Shown here: piece after piece, positions 54,840 to 64,000 of the stretch
Numbering within the stretch: the first letter of the stretch is position 1
Layout of the letters: the number at the start of each line of letters is the position of its first letter
Assembly (NCBI RefSeq): GCF_000231445.1
Contig: NZ_AGFR01000003.1
Coordinates: forward strand, 434,001-498,000
DNA: 64,000 nt
Direction: 5' to 3'
From: Commensalibacter intestini A911
GTDB lineage: Bacteria > Pseudomonadota > Alphaproteobacteria > Acetobacterales > Acetobacteraceae
Notes under the pieces: generated by a model
Database searches by the model: none
The model's input: only the letters and a program-made list of their open reading frames with translations
What the model was told of the DNA's origin: nothing
Made by a program: the position numbers and the translations under genes

Positions 54840-54869
54840 AAAAGAGTAAAACGTTATTTTTACTCTTTT
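54840..54869 (+). terminator. Hairpin between tolB and pal
   Basis: AAAAGAGTAAAA and TTTTACTCTTTT form a perfect 12-bp stem with a 6-base loop, about 100 bases after the tolB stop. The second arm supplies T residues, but the T-run is short, so termination may be partial and act to adjust the pal level. Confidence 0.55.
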
Positions 54870-54942
54870 AAATTTATTTAATATTTGTTTTTGCGATCAT
54901 TTATCATTCAGATAATTTGAAAGCTATTTTGTAGGAATACAG

Positions 54943-55425
54943 ATGATGAAATTAAAGCTTCTTGGTGCTTTTGGCGCTGCTTTGATGCTTGCTGCTTGTG
55001 GTCATAGTGATGATAAAGGGGCATCAACAGGAAATGGTGCAGCTCAACAAAGTGTGAGTGGTGTGGTTCCTGGTAGTCAAGCAGACTTGGTTGCTAATGT
55101 TGGTGATCGCGTTTTCTTCCCATTTAACTCAAATAATTTAACAGACGATGCACGTGCAACGTTAAACCGTCAAGCAGAATGGTTGAAACGTTATCCAAAC
55201 GTACAAGTTATGGTTGCTGGTAACTGCGATGATCGCGGAACTGAAGAATATAACATTGCTTTGGGTTCACGTCGTGCAAATGCTGCTCGTGATTACTTAG
55301 TATCTTTGGGTGTATCTCCTGATCGTATTACCACAATTTCTTATGGTAAAGATCGCCCAATTGCAGAAGGTGATAGCGAAGATGCATACGCACAAAACCG
55401 TAATGCAACCACTTCTGTTCGCTAA
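54943..55425 (+). CDS. pal: Peptidoglycan-associated lipoprotein Pal
   Basis: A 160-residue outer-membrane lipoprotein. The lipobox L16-A-A-C19 is lipidated after signal peptidase II cleavage. A short linker leads to an OmpA-like peptidoglycan-binding domain (about 45-155) with NSNNLTDDARATL, GNCDDRGTEEYNIALGSRRA and the C-terminal NRNATTSV. It ties the outer membrane to the wall and to TolA/TolB. A strong terminator follows. Confidence 0.97.
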   Translation: MMKLKLLGAFGAALMLAACGHSDDKGASTGNGAAQQSVSGVVPGSQADLVANVGDRVFFPFNSNNLTDDARATLNRQAEWLKRYPNVQVMVAGNCDDRGTEEYNIALGSRRANAARDYLVSLGVSPDRITTISYGKDRPIAEGDSEDAYAQNRNATTSVR

Positions 55426-55450
55426 GATATATTGATTAATCAATATTGAT

Positions 55451-55491
55451 AAAAAGCCGATGAAACTTACTATACGTTTCATCGGCTTTTT
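55451..55491 (+). terminator. Rho-independent terminator of pal
   Basis: A perfect 16-bp stem, AAAAAGCCGATGAAAC with GTTTCATCGGCTTTTT, around a 9-base loop and ending in T residues. It starts 25 bases after the pal stop. Confidence 0.92.
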
Positions 55492-55583
55492 GTTATCAAT
55501 AAAATAAAATTTTGTTCGATCGATAATTTATAGAATATTAATGATAAATTCATCCTATAAAAATATCTTAAAGGGTACTATAA

Positions 55584-56480
55584 ATGCTATTTTTTGAAAC
55601 TCATTTAAAACAATCTGAATCTTTGTCATATAAAAAGTTATTTAAAGGCGCATTATTGGGGGTATTTTTGCTTTCAAGCGGGATGATGAGTAGTGCTTTT
55701 GCACAAGATGTATCCAGCCGTGACGTTATTTCATTGCAAAATCAAATTGAAGCGCTCAAATCGCAAGTAACTCAATTACAACAAACACAATCTGTGTCAG
55801 GAAGCTCTGATCGTCGTTCTAGTAAAAGTGATAGTAAAGGGAATGTAGATCCAAGTGGGTTATTACCTGAACTCTTAACCCGAGTAAATAATTTAGAAGA
55901 TCAGCAACGTATTATGCGTGGACAGTTAGATGATTTAACCAATCAAGTCCAAACAAAAATTGATCTTTTGAATAAAAAAATTGATGATGCAAATTTTGCT
56001 GCTGGGGGTAATGGTGGTGGATCAACTGCTGGCGCAGCAGCAGTTACAGCAGCACCTGCAGCGGCTGCAACATCTGCATCAAACACACCTAAAGCGGCAA
56101 GCGCTGGTAACTCTTTACAAGATGGACAGCAAGCTTTGTTGAGTAAAAATTACTCAGAGGCAGAATCTATTGCTCGTAATATTATTGGTACGCCACAAGG
56201 TAAGAAATCTGTTCCGGCTCATTTCTTATTGGCACAGTCTTTGGCAGGTCAACAACGTTATAAAGATGCTTCCCTTGGTTATTTTGATATTTATAAGAAA
56301 TTCCCAGATTCTACACGCGCGCCAGAGGCTTTATTAGGCGTCAGTATTACATTATTGAAAAACGGTGATAGTGCAGCCTCATGTCAAGCTTTAACACTTT
56401 TGAAAAGTAAATATCCAAACGCTTCTAGTCGTATTAAAGGTGCGGCTGCGAGTCTAAATAAAAAAGCGAAATGCTCTTAA
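55584..56480 (+). CDS. cpoB: Tol-Pal-associated coordinator of peptidoglycan synthesis CpoB (YbgF)
   Basis: A 298-residue periplasmic protein. The signal peptide ends at AFA-QDV near residue 41. A coiled coil (about 50-75 and 100-135, heptad-rich LQNQIEALKSQVTQLQQ) is followed by an alanine/glycine linker and a C-terminal TPR domain (about 180-290, including LQDGQQALLSKNYSEAES and AHFLLAQSLAGQQRYKDAS). CpoB coordinates PBP1B activity with Tol. It has its own upstream region after the pal terminator. Confidence 0.92.
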   Translation: MLFFETHLKQSESLSYKKLFKGALLGVFLLSSGMMSSAFAQDVSSRDVISLQNQIEALKSQVTQLQQTQSVSGSSDRRSSKSDSKGNVDPSGLLPELLTRVNNLEDQQRIMRGQLDDLTNQVQTKIDLLNKKIDDANFAAGGNGGGSTAGAAAVTAAPAAAATSASNTPKAASAGNSLQDGQQALLSKNYSEAESIARNIIGTPQGKKSVPAHFLLAQSLAGQQRYKDASLGYFDIYKKFPDSTRAPEALLGVSITLLKNGDSAASCQALTLLKSKYPNASSRIKGAAASLNKKAKCS

Positions 56481-56489
56481 TTTTGAATA

Positions 56490-57764
56490 ATGACTAATCA
56501 AGAGTTAACTCCTCTTACTCAAGAGGAGTTTAATCAATATATAGAGCCATTAGGGCCATGGGGTGATGATAGCGAGGATATGCCTCCTGTTGCGATTGCG
56601 GTTTCAGGTGGAGCAGATAGTCTATGTCTGGCTTTATTAGCTTCGAGATGGCGTAAAAATATCATTGCTTTTATTGTGGATCATCAATTGCGTAATTCCT
56701 CTAGGCAAGAAGCAATGATTACACAAGAGCGTTTGTCTAGTTTATTTATTCCTTCTGAAATTTTAACCTTAACAGATTTAGAGGTAGGTCCAGCTTTAGA
56801 GGAAAGAGCCAGAATCGCACGTTATACAGCATTGGTTCATGCCTGTTATGCTAGAGGGTGTATTGATTTATTATTAGGGCATCATGCAGGCGACCAAGCT
56901 GAAACAATTTTGATGCGTATTCGTGCAGGAAGTGCCTCAGATGGTCTGTCTGGTATGGCTGCCATTATGGATTTACCAACTATTCGTTTAGTTAGACCCT
57001 TGCTTCATGTATATCCGCAACGATTACGTGCAACTTTGAGAGAAGAAAAGCTTGTTTGGGTAGAGGATCCTTCTAATCAAGATATGCGTATTCAAAGGAA
57101 TCGCCTTCGTGAAGAGTTATCTAGTAGTTGGAAAACTTCTGGTACCGTGGCTGTTTTATTAAAACGCTCTCAGGAAGAGGGCCTTGCTCGAATGAAAAGA
57201 GATCAAGAGCAGGCAGATATATTGGCCAAAGACGTAGTGGTAAGACCTGAAGGATTTGCGTTATTATCATCTAACGTGATTGAAGCACGTGCTTTAGGTG
57301 CTCTTATTCGTACAATTTCTGGGTCTGTTTATGCGCCTTTATATCAATCGTTGGAACGATTAGGACGTAGATTACGTTCAATGACTATTGGTGGTGTTAA
57401 AATACAGCCTGCAGGGCGATTAGGTGATGGATGGTTACTTTTTCGTGAAGAAGCAGCAATGCAAGAAAGAATAAGTGTCTTTCCTGATTGTGTATGGGAT
57501 CAGCGTTTTAGAGTCGTTATTCCGCAAGGGAAAATGAAAGAGGGCATAGAGGTTGGCGCTGTAGGAGAAGCTTATAATTTTTTTGCTAGTCGTCGAACTT
57601 TTCCTTCAGCATTGTTAAAAGTATTGCCCGCATTGTGGGAGAATAATAAGTTGATTGCTGTACCTCATTTAGGGATTTTTTTACAAGACTCAGTCAAAGA
57701 ATGGCGTATTATTTTTCAACCTAAACAACCAATGACACAAAGCTATCTTTTTTTAGGTGTATAA
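56490..57764 (+). CDS. tilS: tRNA(Ile)-lysidine synthetase TilS
   Basis: TilS converts C34 of tRNA-Ile(CAU) to lysidine, essential for reading AUA codons. The 424-residue product has the PP-loop S39-GGADS-44 in AIAVSGGADSLCLALL, the DHQLRNSSRQEA and LLLGHHAGDQAETILMRI segments, and a C-terminal region of lower similarity. It starts nine bases after cpoB, and ftsH follows, the usual order. An AT-rich 173-base gap with a weak hairpin (AACAAAAT/ATTTTGTT at 57861-57882) separates it from ftsH. Confidence 0.95.
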   Translation: MTNQELTPLTQEEFNQYIEPLGPWGDDSEDMPPVAIAVSGGADSLCLALLASRWRKNIIAFIVDHQLRNSSRQEAMITQERLSSLFIPSEILTLTDLEVGPALEERARIARYTALVHACYARGCIDLLLGHHAGDQAETILMRIRAGSASDGLSGMAAIMDLPTIRLVRPLLHVYPQRLRATLREEKLVWVEDPSNQDMRIQRNRLREELSSSWKTSGTVAVLLKRSQEEGLARMKRDQEQADILAKDVVVRPEGFALLSSNVIEARALGALIRTISGSVYAPLYQSLERLGRRLRSMTIGGVKIQPAGRLGDGWLLFREEAAMQERISVFPDCVWDQRFRVVIPQGKMKEGIEVGAVGEAYNFFASRRTFPSALLKVLPALWENNKLIAVPHLGIFLQDSVKEWRIIFQPKQPMTQSYLFLGV

Positions 57765-57937
57765 AAGGCTAATTCCGTTTAATATGCTAAAGAAAATCAC
57801 TTTTAATACTAGGAAAAAAATCGTTTAGTCCTTATGTTAAATAGATAATAGTAAATAATAAACAAAATATATTAATTTTGTTTAAAGGATATATAAAACA
57901 AGACGTGTTTGTTTTGAACATGGAAATATAAAGAAGA

Positions 57938-59903
57938 ATGAACAAAAAGAATTTTGGCCGTAATTTAAGCTTATGGATTGTTGTGATCGTTATGGTCATG
58001 TTGGCTGCTGGTTTTTTTCCGTCCAGACACAGGACAATCCACTGGAGAACAAATTAATTATTCTCAATTTATTGGGAATATTGATGCAGGAAAAGTAAAA
58101 TCTGTTGTTATTCAAGATCGTAATCTTAGTGGAAAAGATACAGATGGTAAGTCTTTTACAACGTATTTGCCTCCATATACGAACGATTTACTTGAAAAAT
58201 TAAGTAGCAAGAACGTATCGATTGAAGCTAAACCTTTGGATAATCAGCCTAATTTATTTTGGCGCTTGATTATTAATTTACTTCCTACCTTATTAATTAT
58301 TGGGCTATTTATTTTGTTAATGCGCAATATGCAAGGTGCTGGTGGTAAAGCAATGGGTTTTGGAAAATCCAAAGCTAAAATGCTGACTGAAAAGCAGGGA
58401 CGTGTTACTTTTGCTGATGTTGCTGGTATTGATGAAGCCAAAGCTGAGCTCGAAGAAATTGTTGAATTTTTGAAAGATTCTCAAAAATTTCAACGTTTGG
58501 GTGGTAAAATTCCAAAAGGGGTTTTATTAGTTGGCCCTCCTGGAACAGGTAAAACATTATTGGCTCGTGCCATTGCTGGTGAAGCAAATGTTCCGTTCTT
58601 TACGATTTCAGGTTCAGACTTCGTTGAAATGTTTGTGGGTGTTGGTGCCTCTCGTGTTCGTGATATGTTCGAACAAGGGAAAAAATCAGCGCCATGTATT
58701 ATTTTCATTGATGAAATTGATGCTGTTGGTCGTCACCGTGGCGTTGGTATGGGCGGTGGAAATGATGAACGTGAACAAACATTGAACCAAATGTTGGTTG
58801 AGATGGATGGGTTTGATAGCAATGAAAGTGTTATTTTGATTGCTGCAACTAATCGTCCAGATGTTCTTGATCCAGCTTTATTGCGTCCAGGGCGTTTTGA
58901 TCGTCAAGTTGTTGTGCCTAACCCTGATGTTTCAGGGCGTGAAAAGATTTTACGTGTGCATATGCGTAAAGTGCCTTTGGCTTCTGATGTCGATCCAAAA
59001 GTAATCGCAAGAGGAACGCCTGGATTTTCTGGTGCAGATCTTGCAAATCTTGTAAATGAAGCTGCGTTGTTAGCTGCACGTTTAAACCGCCGTACAGTGT
59101 CTATGCTTGAATTTGAAAATGCTAAAGACAAAGTGATGATGGGTGCAGAGCGTCGTTCATTAGTAATGAGTGATGATGAAAAGAAAAATACAGCGTATCA
59201 TGAAGCTGGACATGCGCTTTGTGCACTTTTAACACCTGGCTGTGATCCAATTCATAAAGCAACGATTATTCCTCGTGGTCGTGCGTTAGGAATGGTAATG
59301 AGTTTGCCAGAAGGGGATCGTTATTCTGAGACTAAATTGAGATGTAAAGCGCGTTTAGTGCTTGCTATGGGCGGACGTTGTGGTGAAGAGTTAGCTTTTG
59401 GTGCTGATCATGTTACCAGCGGTGCGTCTGGTGATATTAAAATGGCTACTAGCCTTGCCCGTAATATGGTTAAAGAATGGGGAATGAGTGATAATCTTGG
59501 TATGATTAACTATGATGATAGTGATCAAGGTTATACTATGGGGCCAAGTAATACGGTCTCTGGTCAAACTATTCGTGAGATTGAAACCGAAGTTAAACAA
59601 CTCATTGATGAAGCTTATGAACGTGCAATGAAATTGCTGACGGAACATCGAGAAGAATGGGAAAGGTTAGCTAAAGGGTTATTGGAGTATGAAACGTTAA
59701 GTGCGGATGAAATCCAACAGGTCTTACGTGGTGAAAAAATCGAACGAAGTTTGGTTGATGATACAACTAAACATCTTCGCTCTTCTGTTCCAGAAGTAGC
59801 ACCTAAAGAAACCGAAACAGAAAATAAACAAGTAGAAGATGAGCAAACAGAATCATCTATAAGCTTGGATAAATCAGATGATAAAACTGAACCAACGGCA
59901 TAA
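57938..59903 (+). CDS. ftsH: ATP-dependent zinc metalloprotease FtsH, with a one-base frameshift near the N-terminus
   Basis: FtsH is the membrane AAA+ protease for misfolded membrane proteins. From ATG 57938 the first frame gives [16 protein letters not shown]... and stops after 39 residues at 58055. The T7 run at 58012-58018 is one base too long: with six T the frame continues [18 protein letters not shown] and gives 654 residues, normal length. In that numbering a second membrane helix lies near 108-128, Walker A GPPGTGKT is at 199-206, the second region of homology is [21 protein letters not shown], and the zinc site is H421-EAG-H425. The rest of the gene is intact, so a sequencing error, a recent mutation, or slippage are all possible. 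A strong terminator follows. Confidence 0.9.
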
Positions 59904-59930
59904 TTTATTGGTAAAGTAGTTTTAATATTT

Positions 59931-59962
59931 AAAGTGAAAGAAGTAATTCTTTCACTTTTTTT
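59931..59962 (+). terminator. Rho-independent terminator of ftsH
   Basis: AAAGTGAAAGAA and TTCTTTCACTTT form a perfect 12-bp stem with a 4-base loop GTAA, followed by a T-run, 28 bases after the ftsH stop. Confidence 0.92.
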
Positions 59963-60007
59963 GTATCTAGCCTTGGCTAAAAACAAATCTTTTTATAGTT
60001 TACAGAG

Positions 60008-61033
60008 ATGACACAAAATAAGTTATTTTTAGAACCATTGGCTTTTTTGTATGATGATATTGCCACGCAGGCGATACAAGAAAAAAAAGCATATCCTTTT
60101 TTAGGCCAACAGAGGCTAGCTTTTTCAATGGTAAGGCAAGTGAATGATTGTCTTCATAATTCTATTATACCAGTGAATGGATGTCCTAAAATATGGCATT
60201 CAAAGATACAGCAACTGTCTTTACCGTTACCAATGGCGGGTTTGCCTGATGGCCCATTAGTAATGGGAATTTTAAATGTGACTCCAGATAGCTTCAGTGA
60301 TGGGGGAAAACATTATAATTGTTCTGATGCCGTTCGTGCTGGTCATCAGATGGTGAAAGATGGTGCTGCAATTATTGATATCGGTGGGGAAAGCACACGG
60401 CCGGGATCTCAAGCAATTGCTGCGCAAGAAGAATGTGGGCGCATTTTGCCTGTTATCCAACAATTAAGAGGTTGTGGGGCTTTAATTTCTGTTGATACTC
60501 GTCATGCCTATACAATGCGTTATGCGTTGGAGGCTGGTGCAGATATTATCAATGATATTTCAGCATTAGAAGATCCAGAAAGCGCACAAGTGATCGCTCA
60601 GGCACAATGTCCTGTTATTTTAATGCATATGCGTGGAACGCCTCAAACCATGGTGGAATATGCAAGTTATGATCATATTGTCTTAGATGTTTTATCAGAA
60701 CTAAGCAAAAAAATAGAAATAGCTGAACATGCAGGTATTTGTCGTGATCAAATTATTATTGATCCAGGGATTGGATTTGCAAAAAATCAGCAGCATAATT
60801 TACTCTTAATAAAACATTTGTCAGTTTTTTCTAGTTTAGGATGTCGTTTATTATTGGCGGTATCAAGAAAACGTTTTATTAGAGAGATTATGAATAATAT
60901 GCATTGTGATCATTATGATTGGGGAACAGTTGTATCTTCTTTGCCATTTATGCTGTTTGGTAATGGTATTATTCGTGTTCATAATGTGCCAGCAATGGTG
61001 CAGTCGATTAAAGTATGGCAGGCTTTACATTAA
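60008..61033 (+). CDS. folP: Dihydropteroate synthase
   Basis: FolP condenses p-aminobenzoate with dihydropterin pyrophosphate in folate synthesis and is the sulfonamide target. The 341-residue protein has the TIM-barrel signatures MGILNVTPDSFSDGG (about 87-101), DIGGESTRPGS, and DPGIGFAKN, and the C-terminal RVHNV. About 77 residues precede the first signature; they look like the N-terminal extension seen in other Rhodospirillales enzymes and are not a separate domain I can name. It lies between ftsH and glmM. Confidence 0.95.
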   Translation: MTQNKLFLEPLAFLYDDIATQAIQEKKAYPFLGQQRLAFSMVRQVNDCLHNSIIPVNGCPKIWHSKIQQLSLPLPMAGLPDGPLVMGILNVTPDSFSDGGKHYNCSDAVRAGHQMVKDGAAIIDIGGESTRPGSQAIAAQEECGRILPVIQQLRGCGALISVDTRHAYTMRYALEAGADIINDISALEDPESAQVIAQAQCPVILMHMRGTPQTMVEYASYDHIVLDVLSELSKKIEIAEHAGICRDQIIIDPGIGFAKNQQHNLLLIKHLSVFSSLGCRLLLAVSRKRFIREIMNNMHCDHYDWGTVVSSLPFMLFGNGIIRVHNVPAMVQSIKVWQALH

Positions 61034-61075
61034 AAATAGAGTAACTGTTTAAATCATATAACCTTGGAAAGACAG

Positions 61076-62437
61076 ATGAGTAATCAAAGAGTTTTTTTTG
61101 GAACTGATGGAATTCGTGGAACAGCAAATACTAACCCTATGACGGTTGAGGTCGCTCAGAAACTAGGGCAGGCCGTGGGTTTGTTGTTTAAGAATGAAGG
61201 TGACAAAAGGCGACATCAGGTTCTTATCGGTAAAGATACACGTCTTTCATGTTATATGATCGAAAGTGCTTTGATTGCAGGTTTTTTATCTGCAGGAATG
61301 GATGTGATTGTGGTTGGACCTATGCCAACGCCGGCAATTGCAATGTTAACACGTTCATTAAGGGCAGACCTGGGTGTGATGATTTCTGCATCTCATAATC
61401 CTTATTATGATAATGGGATTAAAATCTTTGATCGTGAAGGGTTTAAACTTTCTGATGCACAAGAGATAGAAATTGAGACGTTACTTCAATCTGATTTGTC
61501 GCATCGTCTAGCAAAGCCAGAACAAATTGGGCGTGCAGTTCGTTTAGATGATGCCGCTGGACGTTATATCGAACATGCAAAAGCTTCTTTTCCAAGGCAA
61601 TATCGTTTAAATAGATTAAAAATTGTTATTGATTGTGCTAATGGTGCTGCTTATAAAGTTGCTCCGACCGCTTTATGGGAGCTTGGTGCAGAGGTTATTT
61701 CTCTAGGATGCACTCCTAATGGGTTTAATATTAATGATAAATGTGGTTCAACGCATCCACAAGCACTCAGTCAAGCCGTGATTGATCATCAAGCTGATAT
61801 TGGTATTGCGCTTGATGGTGATGCAGATCGTATGTTACTTGTTGATGAAACTGGCAAAGTTATAGATGGTGATCAGATTCTTGCGGTTATTGCCTCTTCT
61901 TGGGCTCAAAAAGGCTATTTGCCAAATAAACATGTGGTGGCGACAGTAATGTCTAACATGGGATTAGAACGTTTTCTAAACTCTCAAAATATTGATTTAT
62001 TAAGAACGCGTGTAGGTGATCGCTATGTTGTTGAAAAAATGAGAGAGCTTGGATGCATGATTGGTGGTGAGCAATCTGGCCATATGGTTTTATCTAATTT
62101 TTCTACGACAGGAGATGGGGTTATTGCAGCTTTGCAAGTATTGGCCGTGTTAGTAGAAAAGCAAGAAAAAGCGAGCGTAGTTTGTAATATGTTTGATCCA
62201 TTTCCTCAAGAGTTAAGAAATATTAGATTCCAAGGAAAAGATCCTTTAACACATGAAAGTGTTAAAAAAGCACTTCAGGATGTTGAGGAACAATTGGGAA
62301 AAGATGGACGTATCGTATTAAGAAAAAGTGGTACAGAGCCTTTAATTCGCGTGATGGCTGAGGCAAAAGAATATACCACTGTAGATCATGTTTTAACTCA
62401 TTTATGTAAAGTTATTCAAGACGTGCCTAAAGGTTAA
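61076..62437 (+). CDS. glmM: Phosphoglucosamine mutase
   Basis: GlmM converts glucosamine-6-phosphate to glucosamine-1-phosphate on the way to UDP-GlcNAc for peptidoglycan and lipopolysaccharide. The 453-residue product begins [15 protein letters not shown]; the phosphoserine is in ISASHNP (about residue 106), the magnesium loop is DGDADR, the sugar loop is GGEQSGH, and the phosphate loop is [15 protein letters not shown] at 61076 has GGAAAG six bases upstream; TTG at 61064 is less likely. Its stop overlaps that of the convergent amidotransferase gene. Confidence 0.96.
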   Translation: MSNQRVFFGTDGIRGTANTNPMTVEVAQKLGQAVGLLFKNEGDKRRHQVLIGKDTRLSCYMIESALIAGFLSAGMDVIVVGPMPTPAIAMLTRSLRADLGVMISASHNPYYDNGIKIFDREGFKLSDAQEIEIETLLQSDLSHRLAKPEQIGRAVRLDDAAGRYIEHAKASFPRQYRLNRLKIVIDCANGAAYKVAPTALWELGAEVISLGCTPNGFNINDKCGSTHPQALSQAVIDHQADIGIALDGDADRMLLVDETGKVIDGDQILAVIASSWAQKGYLPNKHVVATVMSNMGLERFLNSQNIDLLRTRVGDRYVVEKMRELGCMIGGEQSGHMVLSNFSTTGDGVIAALQVLAVLVEKQEKASVVCNMFDPFPQELRNIRFQGKDPLTHESVKKALQDVEEQLGKDGRIVLRKSGTEPLIRVMAEAKEYTTVDHVLTHLCKVIQDVPKG

Positions 62438-63144
62438 CGGTGCTTATCTTTATGTTTTAGTAATAAATAAGAAATAATATCATCAATCAGCTGGTTGCTT
62501 TGAACAAAGAAACTGGCTGGTGCAGATAAAAGCTGTTGAGCAGGCTGCACATAAGGGTCGTTCGTTAAATCCAAAGAAGCATTATTAATCATCCCTTGTA
62601 AGAGGTAAGGGGTCATATGGGGATGGAATTGAACCCCAATAACGTTGTTATTTATTTGGAATGCTTGGTTGGGAGAAATAGGGCTTGAAGCAAGACAAAT
62701 AGCATTTTCTGGTAATTCAAATTCATCAATATGCCAAAATAGACTTGTAAAATTCTCTGGAAAATGAAAATGCTTTTTAGTCTGCCCTTCTTCAGTTTTC
62801 ATAGGAAACCAACCTATTGCTTTATTAGTAGCTTGTGAAACTTTACTACCATAAATACTAGCAATTAATTGAGCCCCAAAGCATATACCTAGTGTTGGAA
62901 TATTATTATCAATTGCTTGTTTAATAAGTTCTTTTTCTGCTTTTAGCCAAGGGTAAGTTTCTTCATCATAGACACTCATTGGGCCGCCTAAAACGATGAG
63001 CAAGCTTGCAGATAGAATGTTAGGAAGAGGCGTATCCTCTTTATAAACAAAACAGATATCTGTAGCAAAACCTTGTTCGTGTAACCAAGATAGGATATAT
63101 CCAGGTCCTTCGTAAATAGCATGCTGTAAAATAATTGCTCTCAT
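62434..63144 (-). CDS. Class I glutamine amidotransferase-like protein
   Basis: A 236-residue stand-alone GATase1-like protein of the kind annotated as GMP synthase-like glutamine amidotransferase. The nucleophile C88 lies in LGICFGAQ, the oxyanion strand is LGGPMSVYD, and H174 is in GVQFHPH. The third position of the usual Cys-His-Glu triad, normally glutamate in HPE, is H176 here. The protein may act as a hydrolase on a small amide or gamma-glutamyl compound rather than as a synthase subunit. Substrate is unknown. No partner synthetase is near. Confidence 0.82.
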   Translation of the reverse strand: MRAIILQHAIYEGPGYILSWLHEQGFATDICFVYKEDTPLPNILSASLLIVLGGPMSVYDEETYPWLKAEKELIKQAIDNNIPTLGICFGAQLIASIYGSKVSQATNKAIGWFPMKTEEGQTKKHFHFPENFTSLFWHIDEFELPENAICLASSPISPNQAFQINNNVIGVQFHPHMTPYLLQGMINNASLDLTNDPYVQPAQQLLSAPASFFVQSNQLIDDIISYLLLKHKDKHR

Positions 63145-63279
63145 TTTTGGTTGTTCCCAATAGAAAAATTAAGTAGCTTTTAATAACGTATAATCATATA
63201 ATTATGGCTTAATATAGGCTTGTTAGTAATTTATAACTTATTGCTTAATTGTAATATATTTTTTTATCAATCTAAAATT

Positions 63280-63312
63280 AAAAAAACCCTCATTAAAATA
63301 TGAATGAGGGTT
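63280..63312 (-). terminator. Rho-independent terminator of the peroxiredoxin gene
   Basis: On the minus strand AACCCTCATT and AATGAGGGTT pair over 10 bp with an 8-base loop, followed by TTTTT. It begins 32 bases after the peroxiredoxin stop. Confidence 0.88.
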
Positions 63313-63344
63313 CCGTAGTAGTTTAATGACAGCTATCTATAGAA

Positions 63345-63893
63345 TTATAGAGTTGCTTCGCCTTTATGCCAGCTACATGGGCATAGACCACCATCTTGTA
63401 ACGCATCAAGAATACGAATAAATTCATCTGGGTTACGACCAACAGATAGATCGTTAGCACTTACATGACGGATAATGCCTTTTGGATCAACAATAAATGT
63501 TGCACGTAAATTAACACCAGCAGCATAATGTAAAATGCCTAATGCTGAAGAAAGTTCACGTTTATTATCAGCTAACATAGGAATGTTAAGATTCTTCAAT
63601 TGTGCGTTGTGTAAACGCCAGTTCAAATGAACGAATGCAGAATCAATAGAAAGACCATAAACAGCTGTATTACGTTCAGCAAATTGTTTTTCTAGATCGC
63701 TGAAAGCAACAATTTCTGTTGGGCAAATAAATGTAAAATCCATTGGCCAGAAAAAGAATAATTTCCATTTGCCGCTATCATCTTTGTTAGAGATGGTTTG
63801 GAATTTACCTTCTGCGCCTTGTTCTAAGCCTGCTTGACCAGCAGCAACAGCATCTAAACTGAATGATGGGAATTGATCACCAACTGTTAACAT
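63345..63893 (-). CDS. AhpC/TSA-family peroxiredoxin
   Basis: A 182-residue 2-Cys peroxiredoxin that reduces hydrogen peroxide and organic hydroperoxides. The peroxidatic cysteine is C57 in DFTFICPTE; the C-terminus carries C171 and C173 in GLCPCSW, one of which is the resolving cysteine. Start ATG at 63893 is preceded by GGAGG seven bases upstream; an in-frame TTG at 63905 just before that site is rejected. Its reductant (AhpF, AhpD or thioredoxin) is not encoded in the window. The remaining bases to the right edge are AT-rich and show no gene. Confidence 0.94.
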   Translation of the reverse strand: MLTVGDQFPSFSLDAVAAGQAGLEQGAEGKFQTISNKDDSGKWKLFFFWPMDFTFICPTEIVAFSDLEKQFAERNTAVYGLSIDSAFVHLNWRLHNAQLKNLNIPMLADNKRELSSALGILHYAAGVNLRATFIVDPKGIIRHVSANDLSVGRNPDEFIRILDALQDGGLCPCSWHKGEATL

Positions 63894-64000
63894 AATTACC
63901 TCCAAATAAAAAAATAAAAATAAGATACATAGGTTATATCTTATACTCTATTTCTATTTATGGGATTTTATGATTAAATATTCAAATGAATTCTTTAATA

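Noticed and set aside
1-64000. tRNA or rRNA genes, CRISPR arrays, insertion sequences and prophage genes.
   Set aside because: Scanned for repeats, transposase-like or integrase-like proteins and GC-rich RNA gene segments; none were seen, although a covariance-model search could still find a small RNA.

Overview
The window looks like a chromosomal segment of an AT-rich alphaproteobacterium of the family Acetobacteraceae; the gut-symbiont Commensalibacter-like lineages fit best. This is an inference from low GC (about 35-40% by eye), the neighbour order dsbA-smc and yebC-ruvCAB-ybgC-tolQRAB-pal-cpoB-tilS-ftsH-folP-glmM, an acetic-acid-bacterium type Hint-domain protein, and protein-level resemblance. 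No rRNA, tRNA, CRISPR array, prophage or insertion sequence was seen. Most of the window is core genome with a few accessory islands.

Layout. 1-2452 (minus): cytochrome c maturation genes ccmC-ccmD-ccmE-ccmF, with ccmF cut by the left edge. 2591-5991 (plus): a YciI-like protein and a 1003-residue protein made of two phytase-like domains and a Hint domain. 6044-9542 (minus): a glycosyltransferase coupled to an ABC ATPase and permease of the HMP/thiamine or sulfonate type, without a binding protein. 9791-12944 (plus): two tandem OprO/OprP-type porins. 12941-18153 (minus): dsbA-like gene and smc. 18324-19840: a small DUF486 membrane protein and a PfkB sugar kinase. 19903-26879 (minus): plsC-like gene, pckA, miaB, phoH, ybeY, corC.

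27149-34313 (plus): tamA, a short TamB-N-terminus paralogue, and full tamB, an outer-membrane assembly operon. 34310-44066 (minus): TPR-glycosyltransferase, dld, carD, a bestrophin-like channel, rlmN, argJ and two parvulin isomerases. 44365-62437 (plus): secA, yebC, ruvCAB, ybgC, the tol-pal system, tilS, ftsH, folP, glmM. 62434-63893 (minus): a class I glutamine amidotransferase-like protein and an AhpC-type peroxiredoxin.

Themes. Much of the window serves the cell envelope: Sec export (SecA), periplasmic folding (two parvulins, DsbA-like), outer-membrane assembly (TamA/TamB), the Tol-Pal envelope bridge, porins, phospholipid acylation and UDP-GlcNAc supply (GlmM). The points most worth a second look are a duplicated phytase-like/Hint protein, an extra mini-TamB between tamA and tamB, a decayed copy of the TolA C-terminal domain between tolA and tolB, a one-base frameshift in a T7 run of ftsH, a small open frame whose stop overlaps the secA start, and perfect inverted repeats before tolQ and tamA.
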